From the NCBI GenBank assembly GCA_021234155.1, contig JAJEKV010000027.1, forward strand, positions 13,422,916 through 13,486,915: DNA of 64,000 nucleotides, in the 5' to 3' direction. The stretch comes from Isoetes taiwanensis (Eukaryota > Streptophyta > Lycopodiopsida > Isoetales > Isoetaceae). Position 1 is the first letter of the stretch, and each line of letters begins with the position of its first letter. A program made the translations under genes and the position numbers. Of this stretch, positions 1-12,360 are shown one piece after another. The notes beneath the pieces were generated by a model. It did not search any database, had not been told where the DNA came from, and saw only the letters and a program-made list of their open reading frames with translations.

Positions 1-964
1 CACATTTCTCTATCATAACATTGTAGTCCAAATTCATTTTTGAATTCTGCCCATCCACAGGACTGATTGTTCTTATACCATTAAGCACAATACTTTATGC
101 ACAACAAATGATCCGCCTTCTTACTATCCGTTGTTCATGCAAGGGGTTCTTTCTTATAATGGAAATTGATTGGAATCCACTATGGTGAGGTGGTAACAAT
201 GTCATATTTAACGTAAACATTTTTCACTCTTCTCCATGCAACAAGTAATCCTTTAAGGAACGGGGAAGCATCGCAACATGGTCTTAAACTGTTGAACAAT
301 CACCATAGAAGGTAAACCTATACATCTGAGGGCCATTATAGTTGGTTAGGTTCCCTTCTCCTCCAATGGAAGTTGTCAACTACACACCATGACCATGTCT
401 TATATGGCACTTGTGTTACCCACCCTTCCATGACAACATTGGTGATATGGCACTTATATGTCTTAACAAGCAAACCTTTATTAGACACCATTAATAATTG
501 GACACACAATCTTAATCTTTCATTTCAGCCAGGTGCTTTACCACTATGGTATCCAACTAAACTAACAATTGAATAGTTTTCACGAATCTAGAATGTTTTG
601 TATCGAGGATGCTTCTTGAACGAAGGTTGCCACATCATAGGGTCAATCCCCTTCTATTTTCAATTCTACAATTTGGGCATGAAGCATTGGCATTTTACCA
701 GCATCTTGATTTCTGCTATTACCATCCCTTCTAGTTAAAAGAGTAACTTGCATTTTATTACACGCTCCCATTGCACCAAACCTCAGCTCATTAAACCCCA
801 AATTGGATACCTTATTTTTATACAAATACACACGTGACTAATAGCTGATAACATGAGATATAATAAAAGGTGCATTTCTTGCACAAGCCACAAAATTTGA
901 CCAGCTTGTTCTCCTCCTGATAAGCTCTAAAGCAATAATTTATCTTTGTATTGTGACTGCCTTG

Positions 965-1096
965 TCAATTCTCTTTACCTATAACTTTGAGCTTCTTTGT
1001 AATGTTGAAATTGTGCTTAGCAGCATGCCGCTTCAATGAAAATTTAATCACCACATCATCTTGGCCTTGGGCATTTTCAATGGCATGTAGCTGCTT
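965..1096 (-). pseudogene. possible last exon or exon remnant, unknown protein
   Basis: On the minus strand an acceptor-like CTAG is followed by 43 codons and a TGA. The peptide is rich in Lys and His (reads KQLHAIENAQGQDD near its start and ends KKLKVIGKEN). The composition looks more protein-like than the surrounding frames, but I do not recognise the family. It has no start codon, so it could only be a terminal exon. This could equally be a chance frame. Confidence 0.22.
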
Positions 1097-4000
1097 CTAG
1101 CGAAGTTTGGCAAATCCTAAAAAACCCATTAATTTAACTTGTAAACAATAAGGTATAGATTTAAGCCATTGATAGAGAAAATATCATATTCTGAAACAAC
1201 CGGGTAGTGTCAGGAAGAATTCACAGCAGACGGGAAATGCCTGAGACTTTAATATAAAGTTCTAAATTTAGCATAGATATTATTGACTGTCAATTAAATT
1301 GTATGCATGTAAATTAAAAGTTCCAGAATGAAAGAAGCTATTCCTTAAACTGATAAATCTATAAAATATAAAGATTATCAAAAGCAGCCAAAGAATAAAG
1401 TGACCGGATCAGAAAACCATGGACCGTCGAGACTCAACCATCAAATCTTACATTCAATCCAACAACCTAAATAACCTGTAAACATGTAACATTGTCATTC
1501 CAAACCCAAATCTAACTAATTCTCCCAACATTCTTACAGGCTGTTTTCTATGACTTTATTATAATTCACTTTGTTTCAGCTTAATATATTGGTGCACGTA
1601 CCTGGTTAAGGATCTTGCGAACTGACCAGATATATAGTCGATATAACTATTGCATCCATCAGATCCTAGCCAATTTTTGGATATACAACATACTTTGGCA
1701 TATTTGCTGATAAAATAGACCCTCAACAATACAGGCAAGTTTGCACGACAACAGTTTTCTAAACTTTTAAAGCATTGCAATATGGTAATGTCAATGTTCA
1801 AAGGAAACTTGGTACTTACCCCACGTAAAAGAATCTCTTGCTTTCCACAACCATGTTACACAAGGCTCATGCCTAGAATTGAAAAACAAGCGAAATCATG
1901 CCTTTAACTACAATATGATGCTATAAAAGTTTGCCCAAAAAAATCAAAAGTTACTGAAAGTTTGCATCTGATTGAGAATGCTTGCACATTTGGATCTGTT
2001 TAGTGAGAATAGCAAAGGCTTATCACGACACATGCAAAATACTTGCCTATGTACACTCTCCAAACATTCGTCTATGAAAGGTAAAAGAACGTGTCTGGTG
2101 GCCATCTCCCCACATTTTAATGATTTTCTGTCGCTAGTGCTTTCCTGCAAAAGGCAGCTGAAGCCCTTCTGCAGCGACATTCAAAAGATTTGAGATCTTT
2201 TCAGGAAAATTACCACAATCAAGTCACCCAGCAGGTTACCTTTCCAGATTTCATAAGGCCCATATGTATTATGGAACTACCCAATCCAGAACTCTATTCC
2301 AAAGTCCTGGGTAGTGCTTGCATAGCTCTTCAGTGGCAAGTTTCTCCAATTCATATGCATCTTGAGGCTGCAATCATGTACTACAGTAGCATCAGGATGA
2401 AAAGGAATCTCAAATGAAAAAGACCGTATATAGCTAGAAAAGAATAGAAATCACAGCCTAGAAATGTATGTCTGCAGGCCATGCATCAGACTCTTTCAAG
2501 GTGTTGATATTGGTCTCCAGCATCTTAAACTCTAGGTATATACTCCAGCTGCTTAAACTCTGGATATATACAGGCACTTGATGCATAAAAGAACCTGCAA
2601 ATGCATCACCCAAAATCAATCACTCTGCAGTAAATGCATGTGGGTTATGTTTGAAGAAATAAAATCCAAATAATTGCTGCCTGTTCTAATGAAAATGATA
2701 CAAACAAATATTATCATGTGGTCCTCCAAAAAAAAAATTACATTGATTCTTGAAGCCTCAAGCATATTAAAACGGATCATGGTATTGTTGTACATAATAT
2801 AGAGATAAATCCCATTCCAGCCATATCAGCAGCCAAGTTAAAAACATGGTCAACTCCTTTGATCACAACCAAGCAATTGTCGATAACTTGAAGATCAACT
2901 AGGTGCTATTCATGGGAAAACATGCCCTCTGACATGTGCTCATTTTTCTTCCAATCAGAAGCGATGATGTAGTGACCATAGGCGACCACAGCAGAGCAAG
3001 AGCTTAATCTTAAAAAAAAAAAAAAACTTGCAAAAAGATTGAGTAGGCATGAATCTGTATGGTCGGGAAGGAAGAACTCAAGCTTGCTAACATTTTGAAG
3101 AGGAACTCGAGTAGGACCAATGGTGTTGGGCAGAAGCAGGAGAAAAACCATTCGATGGGTTGGAACAAAAATGGGCTACCACAAGCCAGGCCGCATCTTG
3201 CAAATCTGCAAATGCATAAGCTTTGGGTATGCTGCCATGCTATGGCAGCATAGAAGAGCAAGACACAATGTGATTTATTCATGCTTATACTTTGATTTGA
3301 ACACAGATACACAAGCACAATTCATTTGAAGAGAACGCATCTTTGCACATTATGAAGTGGAGACTTGAAGACCAAGGTGAGGACATTCATGAAAGATCAC
3401 ACAAGCATGCTAGGGAAGGTGATTCAAGCAAGACAACTTTGAAGATTTGAAGACCCCTTGAAGTGTTCTTGGTATGTGATGTCTCCATTTGAGTTTTTGG
3501 CATAACTGTGTCCTATGATCTCCATCTCAAGCCTTCCATATCCTTTCCATGAAAACATGCCTATGTGACCTCAAGTTCCATGCCTAGCTTTCATTTCTTA
3601 AAGCAAATTGGCCCAGGAGATTTTTTCTAGTCAAAACTTCTCTTTCATATGTCATTTACACTACACACACCCATCATACCATCACCATCTTGTAAAAAGC
3701 AAAATTTTCACTTGGGCTAGGATCAAATTCTCTCTCTAGAAGTCAAATGGTGAGAGAAAGTGAAAAATTCCTAAGAGAAGCAACAAAAGTCAAAGATTTG
3801 CCTAAAGAATGAAATTAATATGCATTAAATTGACCAATGTCATCACTTAAAAATGGCCTAGTCATCATACACATCATCTTCATTGCCATGTCACATCACA
3901 CACGTGTCACCCCATTGAAAATTCCATTCCTTACAAAGATTCTTCAAAATAAATTGTTTAAGATCATAAGGGTGACATGTTATCTTGCCACATCATCACC

Positions 4001-4387
4001 AACACTTCCACATCATCATCCATGTGTCACATTCATCACCTCCACCTCATCACATGTTTTCACTAGAAAAAATGTTCCTTGCCAAGTTGTTTGACACCTC
4101 ATCATCCCTTTTCGCCATGTCATCTTCATCTTGTCAATTCATCTTGCCTACTTGCCACCTCATTATTTCCATACCCTCTTCAAGCCAAAAAATGAAGAGT
4201 CTAGTTTTACAAAAAAGATTCCACCATCATGGAGAGCATAAAAAAAAATTCTTTTTGCAAAAAAGAATTTTCAAAAATGTGTTCTTCATATTGGATTTCT
4301 TGGGAAATGTGCCAGGCTACATGTTGCAAAATTTTTTTTCCTATCTACCCCCCTCCCCCACCCCCATCCAATCCCCCACCCACCCAT

Positions 4388-4417
4388 GGTACACCCCCGC
4401 ATCTTGCGGGAGGTACC
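4388..4417. repeat. GC-rich inverted repeat (hairpin)
   Basis: The sequence reads GGTAC-a-CCCCCGC, then ATCTT, then GCGGG-a-GGTACC, a stem of about 12 bp with a 5-nt loop. It sits at the edge of a CAT- and C-rich low-complexity tract. Its function is unknown. Confidence 0.45.
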
Positions 4418-5277
4418 GAGTCCCACGTGGGCATAGCACGTTATAATTAATAATATTGCATCTATTATTGCTTATATACCTTGTTCATCTTTCTTGAAAC
4501 TTGCATCTGGGATATATCGAGTTTATTTCTCAAGAACCCTAATCCCCTGCTACGCAAATCCACCAGAATCAACTGCCGAATCATGGCATAGACACTTCGA
4601 ATTGGCCTACATTGCATCAAGAACCCATCAATTGAACTAAAAAACAAAGATCCGGCCCAGATCTGCCAAGAACAGGCCGGAACAGAGGATTTGAAAAGGG
4701 GAAAGAATGCTCAGAGATTTTTCGAGGGTTTAGAGGCAGAAGATGGATCGAGGTTCTTTGAAGAAAGACCGGATTTGATGGTTTATGCTTCAATTTGCCT
4801 TCCACATGCCAGATTATGCATGAATTATTGATATATTATTACCTGGCTGAATATTTGATTTGATCCTGTGCCCAAGACATCGAGCTTGGAATTATCTTTG
4901 TTTGCTGTGTGATTCTTGAGTGAATGAAAATCCGACCCGTGGGAAAACATTTGTGAATGATTACCTTTGACATTGTGTTTTGCATCTTAAAAATTCTGGC
5001 AGTGATTCTTTGCACTTAGGCACAAGAGGCATTACAGAAATAGTTGCATATAAGCATATACAGAATAGGTGAGTGATGACCAAAATGCATATCCCTTAGA
5101 GTGAGATCTCTGTTTGCACAACTCAGGCTAAAATTCTGCTCATACTAAACCTTAATTGCATTTTCATAGGGCAACTTGCATCTTTTCATCTGCAGAACAT
5201 AGATGGCACTGGAATTTAGTCCAAAAAACAAACAAGGAGCCCTCAAGCATCAACTAGCCCAAGTTTTTGCCTGCTGT

Positions 5278-5592
5278 TCATAGTCTGTAACAGTCTGTCA
5301 GATCTAAACACAAATCTCCAGGACAATTTGCACATTTAAAGAGCACTTGACCATTGTCTGCAGACATATTGAGAAAGGATCCAAGCATCAAATCACAAAA
5401 AAGAGCTGCCTTTTTGGAGTTACAAAAATCTACTCTCTGCCAGGGATATTGACCAAATTTTGACCCGGTTAGGAGTACATCTTTGAGGGGTTTGCACTGA
5501 TTGAAATCTGTCTGACTTTCTGCACAACATTCCTTAGGATCTTGAGTAGCTTTAACATCAAAAATCATAGGCAGATCCTTGCTTGTCTGCAT
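5278..5592 (-). CDS. unrecognised ORF, 104 codons with ATG
   Basis: This minus-strand frame opens with a true ATG (MQTSKDLPMIFDVK) and ends near CPGDLCLDLTDCYRL. It has eight cysteines, two of them in CANC, but no domain that I recognise. Another frame just upstream (ALQEMMANADKQGSAYDF) also looks protein-like, so this may be a frameshifted remnant of an older gene or element. No neighbouring feature helps to assign it. Confidence 0.2.
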   Translation of the reverse strand: MQTSKDLPMIFDVKATQDPKECCAESQTDFNQCKPLKDVLLTGSKFGQYPWQRVDFCNSKKAALFCDLMLGSFLNMSADNGQVLFKCANCPGDLCLDLTDCYRL

Positions 5593-6597
5593 TTGCCATC
5601 ATTTCTTGCAAGGCAGTCTTTTTTCTCTTTAGGGAAAGGGATCGAGAATTGTTATTTGAGTCTTCTAATTGGAATTTGTCACACAGAGTGGTTGCCTTAA
5701 GCAACCTGGAGGTTCTAAACCACTGAGGTTGAAGGTTTTGCCAAGAACACCTTCAACAGGGTATAGGGGCCTGCCTTTGCATAATCTGTGGGTACAAAAA
5801 AAGGAACTGGATATTGAATCAAAAAGCCATGGAACCATCAAAAATATTTTCTGAAGAATAGCAGGCTCTGCTTCAAAGAAAATTTAAGCCTACTCCCCTA
5901 AACGATTGCAAGCTTACCTGTTGAAGAATTGCTGCTTCAAAGAAAATAAGAGCAAAAAAATTGAAGCTTATATCAATCTTGTTAATTTGGGAATTTCAGG
6001 TTTGGTGGAAAACTTTTCTGGTTTTTTTTTTAATTGATTTCCTAAAATTTTAAATGTTTCTGAATGCCGGAAAATATTGACATTCCAAAAATTGGGATGT
6101 TTTATTTTCATATAATTTATTAGACATGCCTGTGGGCATGCCTTATCCGATCCCATATGCTCGGGTCGAATTTCTTTCCCTTTCTAGCTGCATCATGACA
6201 TGCATGCCACGATTGCTCGAGGGTTCAGCATCTTAGGGTTTGTTGAATCGGGCAAATGCATTGTTGTATGGCATTTTGGAGCTGATGCCGAGAACTTTTG
6301 ATCCTTAAATTTTCTTATATATGGGATCAACACAATGGCCTTTCTTTCTCATTCTCATTCTCATTCTTTGGGGTTTTCAGTCGCTTGCTTTTCATCTTTT
6401 CAGGTATTAAAGACTTATTCAAGCTGCACATTCTGAAACTACTATGGACCCAGTTTTACATTGAGAAGGCGAGATCTCCACCTCAATAAATTAATTTGAT
6501 GCTGCAGATAATACTTATACATGCCTGCTGAGGTGATTCTTATTATTGCATTTCTTGCACATAGGCGATTCCTAGGAGAGTGGTTCCCATGGTACCT

Positions 6598-7986
6598 GTA
6601 ACAAATCATACCAGAAGTATCAGAATTGGTACATAGCACTATAGGTGTCCGGCAAGGATGCCCTTTGTCACCTACTTTGTTCGGTTTGTATATTGATGAG
6701 CTTGAGGAATGGCTTCGGAGAAGAAGCATGGAGGGCACCCGGCTAGGTAATTTCGTGGTTCAGCTTTTATTATACGCAGATGATGTGGTCCTTCTAGCAG
6801 ATAGACTTGAAGTATTGCAAAGACATTTGGATATTTTGGCACAATTTTGTGAGGAGAAAAAAATGTAAGTTAATCTGGCGAAATCGAAGGTAATGATATG
6901 TGGGACGGTGAGTAGACCAGAATTGCTCTATAAAGGGGAGGAAATGGAAATAGTGGATTGCTACAAGTATCTGGGACTAGAATTCAGTTCTAATTACAGG
7001 TGGAAGGAATGCGTGAAGAAAAGGGTTGCTGGGGGGAAAGTGGCTTTGTACAACATGCTAAGGAAATGCCATAAAGTATGTCTTACAGATTGGAGATTGA
7101 AGAAATTGTTGTTCAAAACATTGGTTCAAACTGTAGTATTATATGGATCTCCAATATGGGGACCGGCTATTCCAAGAGAGAGTTGGGTCCAAATAGAAGT
7201 TGTATTAAAGACATTTTTGATGGAAGAATTGGGAATTAAAAGGCAAACTCCCTATGCAATCATGTTAGCTGAGGCCGGACTTATTCCATTGGAAGCTGAG
7301 GCCTTGAACCAGACCATAAACTTTGTGAATAGGCTACGTAAACAAGCGGATACCCGCATATCCAAGTTGGCTATGAACTTGTCACTTGAATCCGGTTGGT
7401 ACAAAGATGTCGTGGTATGGGCCGAGAAATGGGGGATCACAATGGATAATTGGCCAGACACGGCTGTGGGGACAAGAGATTTAGTGCAGATGATGGATGT
7501 GAACAAACTGTGGGCTAAACAAGGGTCTCGGATGGATTATTATAGGGGAGAGGTAAATCCGATGGTTGTATACACAAACCAAGCTTACTTGGAAGCGAAG
7601 ATACCGAGATACATTAAACAGATTATTGCTAGATATAGAACTAGCTCACACCGACTTGGTGTAGAGACAGGACGGGCAAAGATTCCAAGAGAGGAACGTA
7701 AATGTTTGTTATGTGAGTCACATGAAGTGGAAGACGAGACACATGTCTTTCTTCATTGCTCGGCTTATCAACATTTAAGGGATACATTTGATATTGATTT
7801 CATAAGCTTTCATTCACGGGGGTTTTTTAATCCTGGTAGTAATACGCCTGCTGCTCTCTCTTTGTACTTGGGTCCCATAGGCCAGTTGGTCTCCGTGGAT
7901 GATAAAATCATATTCTATTCTATTCTATTCTATTCTATCAACATTTAAGGGATACATTTGATATTGATTTCATAAGCTTTCATTCA
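6598..7986 (+). pseudogene. LINE reverse transcriptase, 5'-truncated
   Basis: Non-LTR retrotransposon polymerase. The frame starts abruptly inside the RT palm (GVRQGCPLSPTLF), continues to the catalytic LLLYADDVVLL near 6770-6800, and runs through the thumb region (YKYLGLEF) to a C-terminal CCHC zf-RVT finger (CLLCESHEVEDETHVFLHC, about 7710-7765). It lacks the endonuclease and RT fingers, so it is 5'-truncated. One in-frame TAA at 6866-6868 interrupts an otherwise open frame of more than 400 codons. The LINE frame is then broken at 7817 by a short LINE tail; after that insert the same frame resumes (FHSLLEMSPN) and stops. Few decay marks suggest a fairly young copy. Not functional. Confidence 0.9.
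7817..7935 (+). mobile_element. 119-bp LINE 3' tail insertion with TTCTA tail
   Basis: This piece holds only the tail shared with 42138-42393 and 48930-49279. It has a GGGGTTTTTTAATCC-type box, then GGTCCCAT, a stem-loop at 7879-7892, CTCCGTGGATGATAAAA, and a (TTCTA)n microsatellite. It is flanked by 51-bp direct repeats at 7766-7816 and 7936-7986. The repeats duplicate LINE coding sequence, and I read them as a long target-site duplication. A local tandem duplication is the alternative. Confidence 0.75.
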
Positions 7987-8026
7987 TTATTAGAAATGTC
8001 ACCAAATGTTTTAGTGTGTATATGAA

Positions 8027-8290
8027 TATGTAGCATAATAACAGGGGGTTTTCTTTGTGTTTTTCTACGCTTTTCACAAAGGTTTTCCTAAGATTTCATG
8101 GCGTATTCGAATGGATGTACTAATGCGTACATCTAGAGTGCACCATTTCTTAGTCGTTGATTTAGCTTTTTTTTTTCAATGGTCCAACATCCAAGGGCTC
8201 ACAACAAAAGCCCTCTTTTTATTTTAGTTGCCATTTTCAGAGTTTTACATGCAAGCATCGTGCATCATGTTTTAGGGTTATTTTAGGGTT
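8027..8290 (+). promoter_or_regulatory. recurrent ~250-bp promoter-like module, copy i
   Basis: The module runs from TAGCATAATAACAGGGGG through TTTTCTACGCTTTTCACAAAGG, GGCGTATTCG and ACATCTAGAGTGCACC to a TTTAGGGTTATTTTAGGG tract, which is telo-box-like. Related copies lie at 38930-39181 (minus), 48600-48860 (minus), about 46370-46540 (minus, truncated) and 60238-60450 (plus). In copies i, ii and iii a gene fragment lies just downstream in the same sense. It could be a captured promoter, a solo LTR or a transposon terminus. Confidence 0.55.
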
Positions 8291-8344
8291 AGGAAGAAAG
8301 AAGGCAAGAATTGAAAGCAATACAATGCTGCAGGGTTCGAACAT

Positions 8345-9000
8345 GCTTCAAGATTCAAAGATTCTATTAAGGGTCGACATCGCGACTGGCCAATATAAAT
8401 TCCGAGGTCGCTTTAGGCGCTGCACCTTCTATCGGGCTTGGTAAGTCGGGGGCTGCCCAAGACAATGCCGATATTGCTTGGCTCAACATCCGCAAAACCC
8501 AACATTTTTTTCCTCGAACATGATGATTTCAAAGATGTATCGATGCAAAGACCTCGACACTGCAAAGACGTTTTTTGATGGAATGCCTCGTCCAGATATA
8601 GTGTCATGGAATGCTTTACTTACTGCCTCTGCTCAACTTGGGACTCTTACAGAGACCCATGTAATATTTAATAGAATTCCTATCAATGCGCCTCTTGGAC
8701 CCTTAATTGGGGTACGAACCGTAACGGACTTCATAATGAGGCGCCCAACCGCTTTGAGAAAAAATGAAACTAGCTGGTATTGCTCCCACAAATTCCACGC
8801 ATGTAGCTATTCTTGATGTATGTACCTCCTTACACGGTCCTTAGTCGAGGGTAAAAAGGTACATTATGAGATAATATTTGACGGAGTAGATTCATGTAAG
8901 TGGTTACTCATGGCCCATGGCAATGAAAATTGTCGAGGCCTTGTATCTCCTACCATACAACTTCAGCATTCAAACATTCTGTATATTGGAGCATAATACT
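8345..9000 (+). pseudogene. PLS-class PPR protein fragment, frameshifted copy
   Basis: This is the decayed copy of the PPR fragment at 38208-38880. Recognisable PPR helices include CKDLDTAKTFFDGMPRPD and IVSWNALLTASAQLGTL at about 8540-8650. Small indels then shift the frame (around 8500, 8680 and 8800), so the repeats that stay in frame in the other arm are scattered over several frames here. PPR proteins of this class bind organellar RNA, and many act in editing or processing. This copy cannot encode a working one. It has no in-frame ATG upstream and no DYW or E domain. Confidence 0.8.
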
Positions 9001-10355
9001 AGAGTTGGAGATGATGGCCACTTGTGCCCCATCTATCGTGGTTTTGTTGTAAGTCTTCCTAGTTTCTATGGCAATCGTAGCAGGTATTAAATTAAATGCA
9101 TGATAAATTCTGAAACTGTAATGTTTTTCATTTTCCAAGTGGGTAATTGTGGTTCATGAAATTCATGAACTGCAATCATTGCAAGACAATATAACTTAAT
9201 CTGAGGGAAGGTTTTGCCTCAGAAAATATGCTTCTTTGTTTGCAAGGCCTTTGTACTCTCATTAAGAGGTACAACACAACGAGTCATTGAGCCAGGGGTC
9301 ATGATACTGCTCAGTTTGGGACTGCTCCATCATAAGAGGTATTTTTAATCATTACTTCCACATTTTGCTCCAACAGGGGTTTTAATCTAGTCGCAGTATA
9401 GTCGCCAGCTTGCCAAGATTGGAAGGTTGGAATTGAGGCTTCGATGGCGAAAAGACCTAATCTTTGCCCACCGTTATGCATCTTCTTGTTTACATATGTT
9501 TGTATCGTATTTAGGGCCTCATAGTGCATTATTTACATTCAAAGCAAGACTTTTGTTAGGCGTGAAGATTTGAAGATGGCACCTTATGCTAGATATTGAT
9601 AACGCTTTCGGTTTGGGACCGCTTCTGTCATAAGAGGTATTTTTAACCACTATATTCACATTGAGCTCCAACCGGGTTAGTCCGGAGCGGTAGTGGTGCG
9701 TAATATTGTGTACAAAATAATTAGTGCAGAGTGGTCTGGAGCGATTATCCTAGATGGAGAATTATTGCTCAATTCTTTTTGTTTTTACCATATTGTGGTT
9801 AATCTATCGCTCAATTTCAGGCCTCGCAGCCTTTATTTTTTGGAGGAAATGGATTGTTAAAGCAAGGTGTTGAAAGAGGATCATGGATATAATTCAAAGA
9901 TTGCATTCAAGGATTCTCAGCACATTGATTACTTGCACATATATTTCACACGTTGCGCTTGTTGTACTTCATATCCATTGTGTTTTAGCCATCATAGGTC
10001 AGCTTGACGTTCCTGTAAGGTATTTCCTTTATTTATAATAGAACTCCATAAAGGTGCTTATCTTCAAACATTATTGCTATCATTACATTTCAATAAATTG
10101 CATCTTTTCCTTTGGATCTAAACCCGCATCTCCTATGCTGCTTTGTCCTCTTGTACGTGTGCTACCTCAATGTCACATGCATGTTTTAAAGTATATATCT
10201 TGCATTTTTCTCAATTGCCCACCTTATTTAACATGACAAATAAATAGGCTAATGGCCTCTACTTTAATGGTAGTTATGTGTTAGGGCAAAGTAATATACT
10301 TGTAGCTTTGTGGGCCAAAATTTAGAGCTAGAAGCAACATGCATCATCAGTTAGG
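9001..10355. other. gene-free part of the duplicated segment
   Basis: I see no coding sequence. Two related stretches, around 9290-9420 and 9600-9740, each contain TCATAAGAGGTATTTTTAA followed by GCTCCAAC. They look like an internal duplication of a little over 100 bp. The same pair is present in the inverted arm near 37490-37880. Confidence 0.5.
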
Positions 10356-10386
10356 TTACTCCGGGTTCGATTCCCGGGAGATCTTT
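10356..10386 (+). other. tRNA-like B-box (possible SINE remnant)
   Basis: GGTTACTCCGGGTTCGATTC followed by CCGGGAGATC resembles a tRNA T arm, with the Pol III B-box core GGTTCGATTCC. I cannot fold a full cloverleaf or find a convincing A box upstream, so this is not called a tRNA gene. The inverted arm carries a mutated version near 36810-36845. Confidence 0.35.
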
Positions 10387-10589
10387 ACTGCTTGTATGAT
10401 ATTTGTAAATGTGTATAAGAGGTGCTTGTATCATATTATAAATGTGTTGAAGAGGTCTTAGGATACAAACCATGTTGTGTGCATGTTCAAAAAGATATGC
10501 CAACGACTTAGTCTATAATAAGCAACCAAGATCCAAATTTTTTAAAAATAAATACAATTCATTACATTCGAACCCTTCGGTTTGTTGAA

Positions 10590-10985
10590 GGCCCCGAAGG
10601 GGCCAAAAAATTTTTTAGGTATAACACAAATCATTACATTCCACACTTAAAAATAAAATTCCCCCTTAAACCCCCTTTGGTTTGGGTGCATATTCACACG
10701 GGGGGTGACGTAGGGCAGTGAGAGCCCTTAAAATTATATTATACATGTACAAAATCAACACCATATAGTACATTGCCTCAAATCTTATAGTATTTTGCAA
10801 ACTATGTTATACAGTATACTAAAACTTGTACATGCATACCCCACAAATGAGGATCTCTATGTACGGTCTAGATTGAGGAATAAAGGGCATATATGCTTAT
10901 CCAACAACTCTCGATGCCCAGAGTCACCCCCCGTGTGAATATGCACCAAACCAAAGGGGGTTTAAGGGGGAATTTTATTTTTAAC
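10590..10985 (-). mobile_element. foldback/MITE-like element, copy a
   Basis: This is the most complete copy of a five-member family. Both ends carry a long inverted repeat of roughly 75-80 bp: AAAATAAAATTCCCCCTTAA, then ACCCCCTTTGGTTTGG, then GTGCATATTCACACGGGGGG, then TGACNNNGGGCANNGAGAG. Between them lies a conserved interior of about 200 bp. On the left the palindrome GGCCCCGAAGGGGCC (10590-10604) lies outside the repeat, as in the other copies. It has no coding capacity. The interior is inverted relative to copies b, c and d. The transposase class is not evident. Confidence 0.8.
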
Positions 10986-11043
10986 ACTGAAAACAGTGAT
11001 ATAATTTGCTGCTCCATGACCTCCAAGGTCCAAAAGGGGCATG

Positions 11044-11128
11044 AACAACAACAACAACAACAACAACAACAATAATTATTGTTATTGTTATTGTTATTGT
11101 TATTGTTATTGTTATTATTGTTATTATT
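11044..11128. repeat. compound (CAA)n / (TTATTG)n microsatellite
   Basis: About nine CAA units run directly into TTGTTA-type repeats. The tract can fold back on itself because CAA pairs with TTG. Confidence 0.95.
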
Positions 11129-11251
11129 ATATCATGCTTAAAAAGGTGAGGCAAGAACAATGTATTTTTACTCTGTGATGTTCCAATTGGTCTATTGGCC
11201 AGACAAAATTAGCTTTCTTTTGGTGCTTCTAGTTAATCGTCCCAGCTCCAT

Positions 11252-11758
11252 ATGGTTTTATCACTCGAACTTCAGATGTCAATTCGCATAATGGTTTTAG
11301 TTTCGTTCATCATTCCACCACCAAACAAGAGATTCAATATCTTTTTCTCTATAAGATGCACTGGAAGAAATACAAGATATGATGTGAATTTGTTCCCAGC
11401 TTATAATAGTTTATCTAGGGCTTTGAATGTAGCAATATGTCTTTGGCCAAGTTATCATCTTATACACAAGACCTTGAACATGAAAAATTTGGAAAAGGAG
11501 CGTTATGATGTTTTAATTTGCCAAGCCTTGATATTGCCAAGCCAGGATTATCTCTTTCTTAAATTTCTTTTTATGCCACTATTGCTTTGGATAGTTTTTC
11601 TCTTGCTGCATCTAGGAGCAAGTAAATTGAAGAGGAATGTGGTTGCATTTGATTTGATGCGATGGTTGGATGGATCCAAGATGCGGCCAATAATTCCAAT
11701 ATTCCAAAGAATGGATCCCTTTTGCTCTAACTCATATGCAGATCTAAGTTCCCCTTGA
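11252..11758 (+). CDS. unrecognised ORF, 168 codons
   Basis: The frame has a true ATG (MVLSLELQMSIRIMV) and one hydrophobic stretch near residues 105-122 (LFMPLLLWIVFLLLHLG) that could span a membrane. I recognise no family. At this base composition a frame of this length may arise by chance, and no splice or promoter signal supports it. Confidence 0.2.
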   Translation: MVLSLELQMSIRIMVLVSFIIPPPNKRFNIFFSIRCTGRNTRYDVNLFPAYNSLSRALNVAICLWPSYHLIHKTLNMKNLEKERYDVLICQALILPSQDYLFLKFLFMPLLLWIVFLLLHLGASKLKRNVVAFDLMRWLDGSKMRPIIPIFQRMDPFCSNSYADLSSP

Positions 11759-12360
11759 TGCACATGGTAATTAACAACTGCATATTTGCTTCTTTTCTTG
11801 ATATTTAGCTTTCTGTTTCCCATCCTTTGTTTTGAGCTTCAGTAACAGATGGGAAAAACAATTTTGAGACTAATCGTAGATGCCCATCTCAGATGCAGAC
11901 CTCATGTTCCAGATTTCGGAGCTACATTCTGGTTGATGTGTGGACGTTTTTAAGATGCTAATACCCTGGAGGTATCATGTTTTTCTGAGCCATTCTTCAA
12001 ATCCATAGATCAAGAGCATTTCTTAGAGCATATTAATTAGATTTGATGAATGTGGTACATACCTGTCTAATAGAGCATTGGAAATTCCATAGATGATCCA
12101 TGCTTCTAAAGTTTTTATAAATCTTTCTGTAACAGATGGGAAAAACAGTTTTGAGATTAATCGTAGATTTCCATCTCAGATGCAAACCTCGTGTTCCAGA
12201 TTGCGGAACTACATTCCTGTTGCTGTGTGGACGTTCATAAGATGCTAATACCCTAGGGGTATCACGTTTTTCTGAGCCATTCTTCAAATCCATAGATCAA
12301 GAGCATTTTTAGAGCATATTAATTTCGATTTGATGAATGTGGTACAGACCTGTCTAATAG

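Larger units (their letters stand above)
1..6590. other. AT-rich region without a recognisable gene
   Basis: I see no domain or family that I recognise here. Short open frames occur on both strands but are no longer than expected by chance in AT-rich plant DNA, and several lack an ATG. The stretch 3985-4390 is CAT-rich low-complexity sequence. A TTCTCA repeat lies near 6340-6375. Short minus-strand frames at about 643-831, 1559-1801 and 1944-2180 could be exon remnants, but nothing beyond an open frame supports this. Confidence 0.6.
8027..10985 (+). repeat. inverted duplication, left arm
   Basis: About 2.95 kb matches 36241-39181 in inverted orientation, with scattered substitutions and small indels. 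It contains the promoter-like module, a PPR fragment, roughly 1.6 kb without genes, a B-box-like site and foldback copy a. Homology ends on the left at ATATGTAGCATAATAACAGG and on the right within the outer terminal repeat of the foldback element. This arm looks like the source; the other arm lies inside a LINE-type insertion. Confidence 0.92.

Noticed and set aside
3985-4446. 153-codon open frame rich in His, Ser and Pro
   Set aside because: It arises from CAT- and C-rich low-complexity sequence; no family resemblance.
10356-10386. tRNA gene
   Set aside because: Only a T-arm-like B box is seen; no acceptor stem, D arm or anticodon arm could be folded around it.
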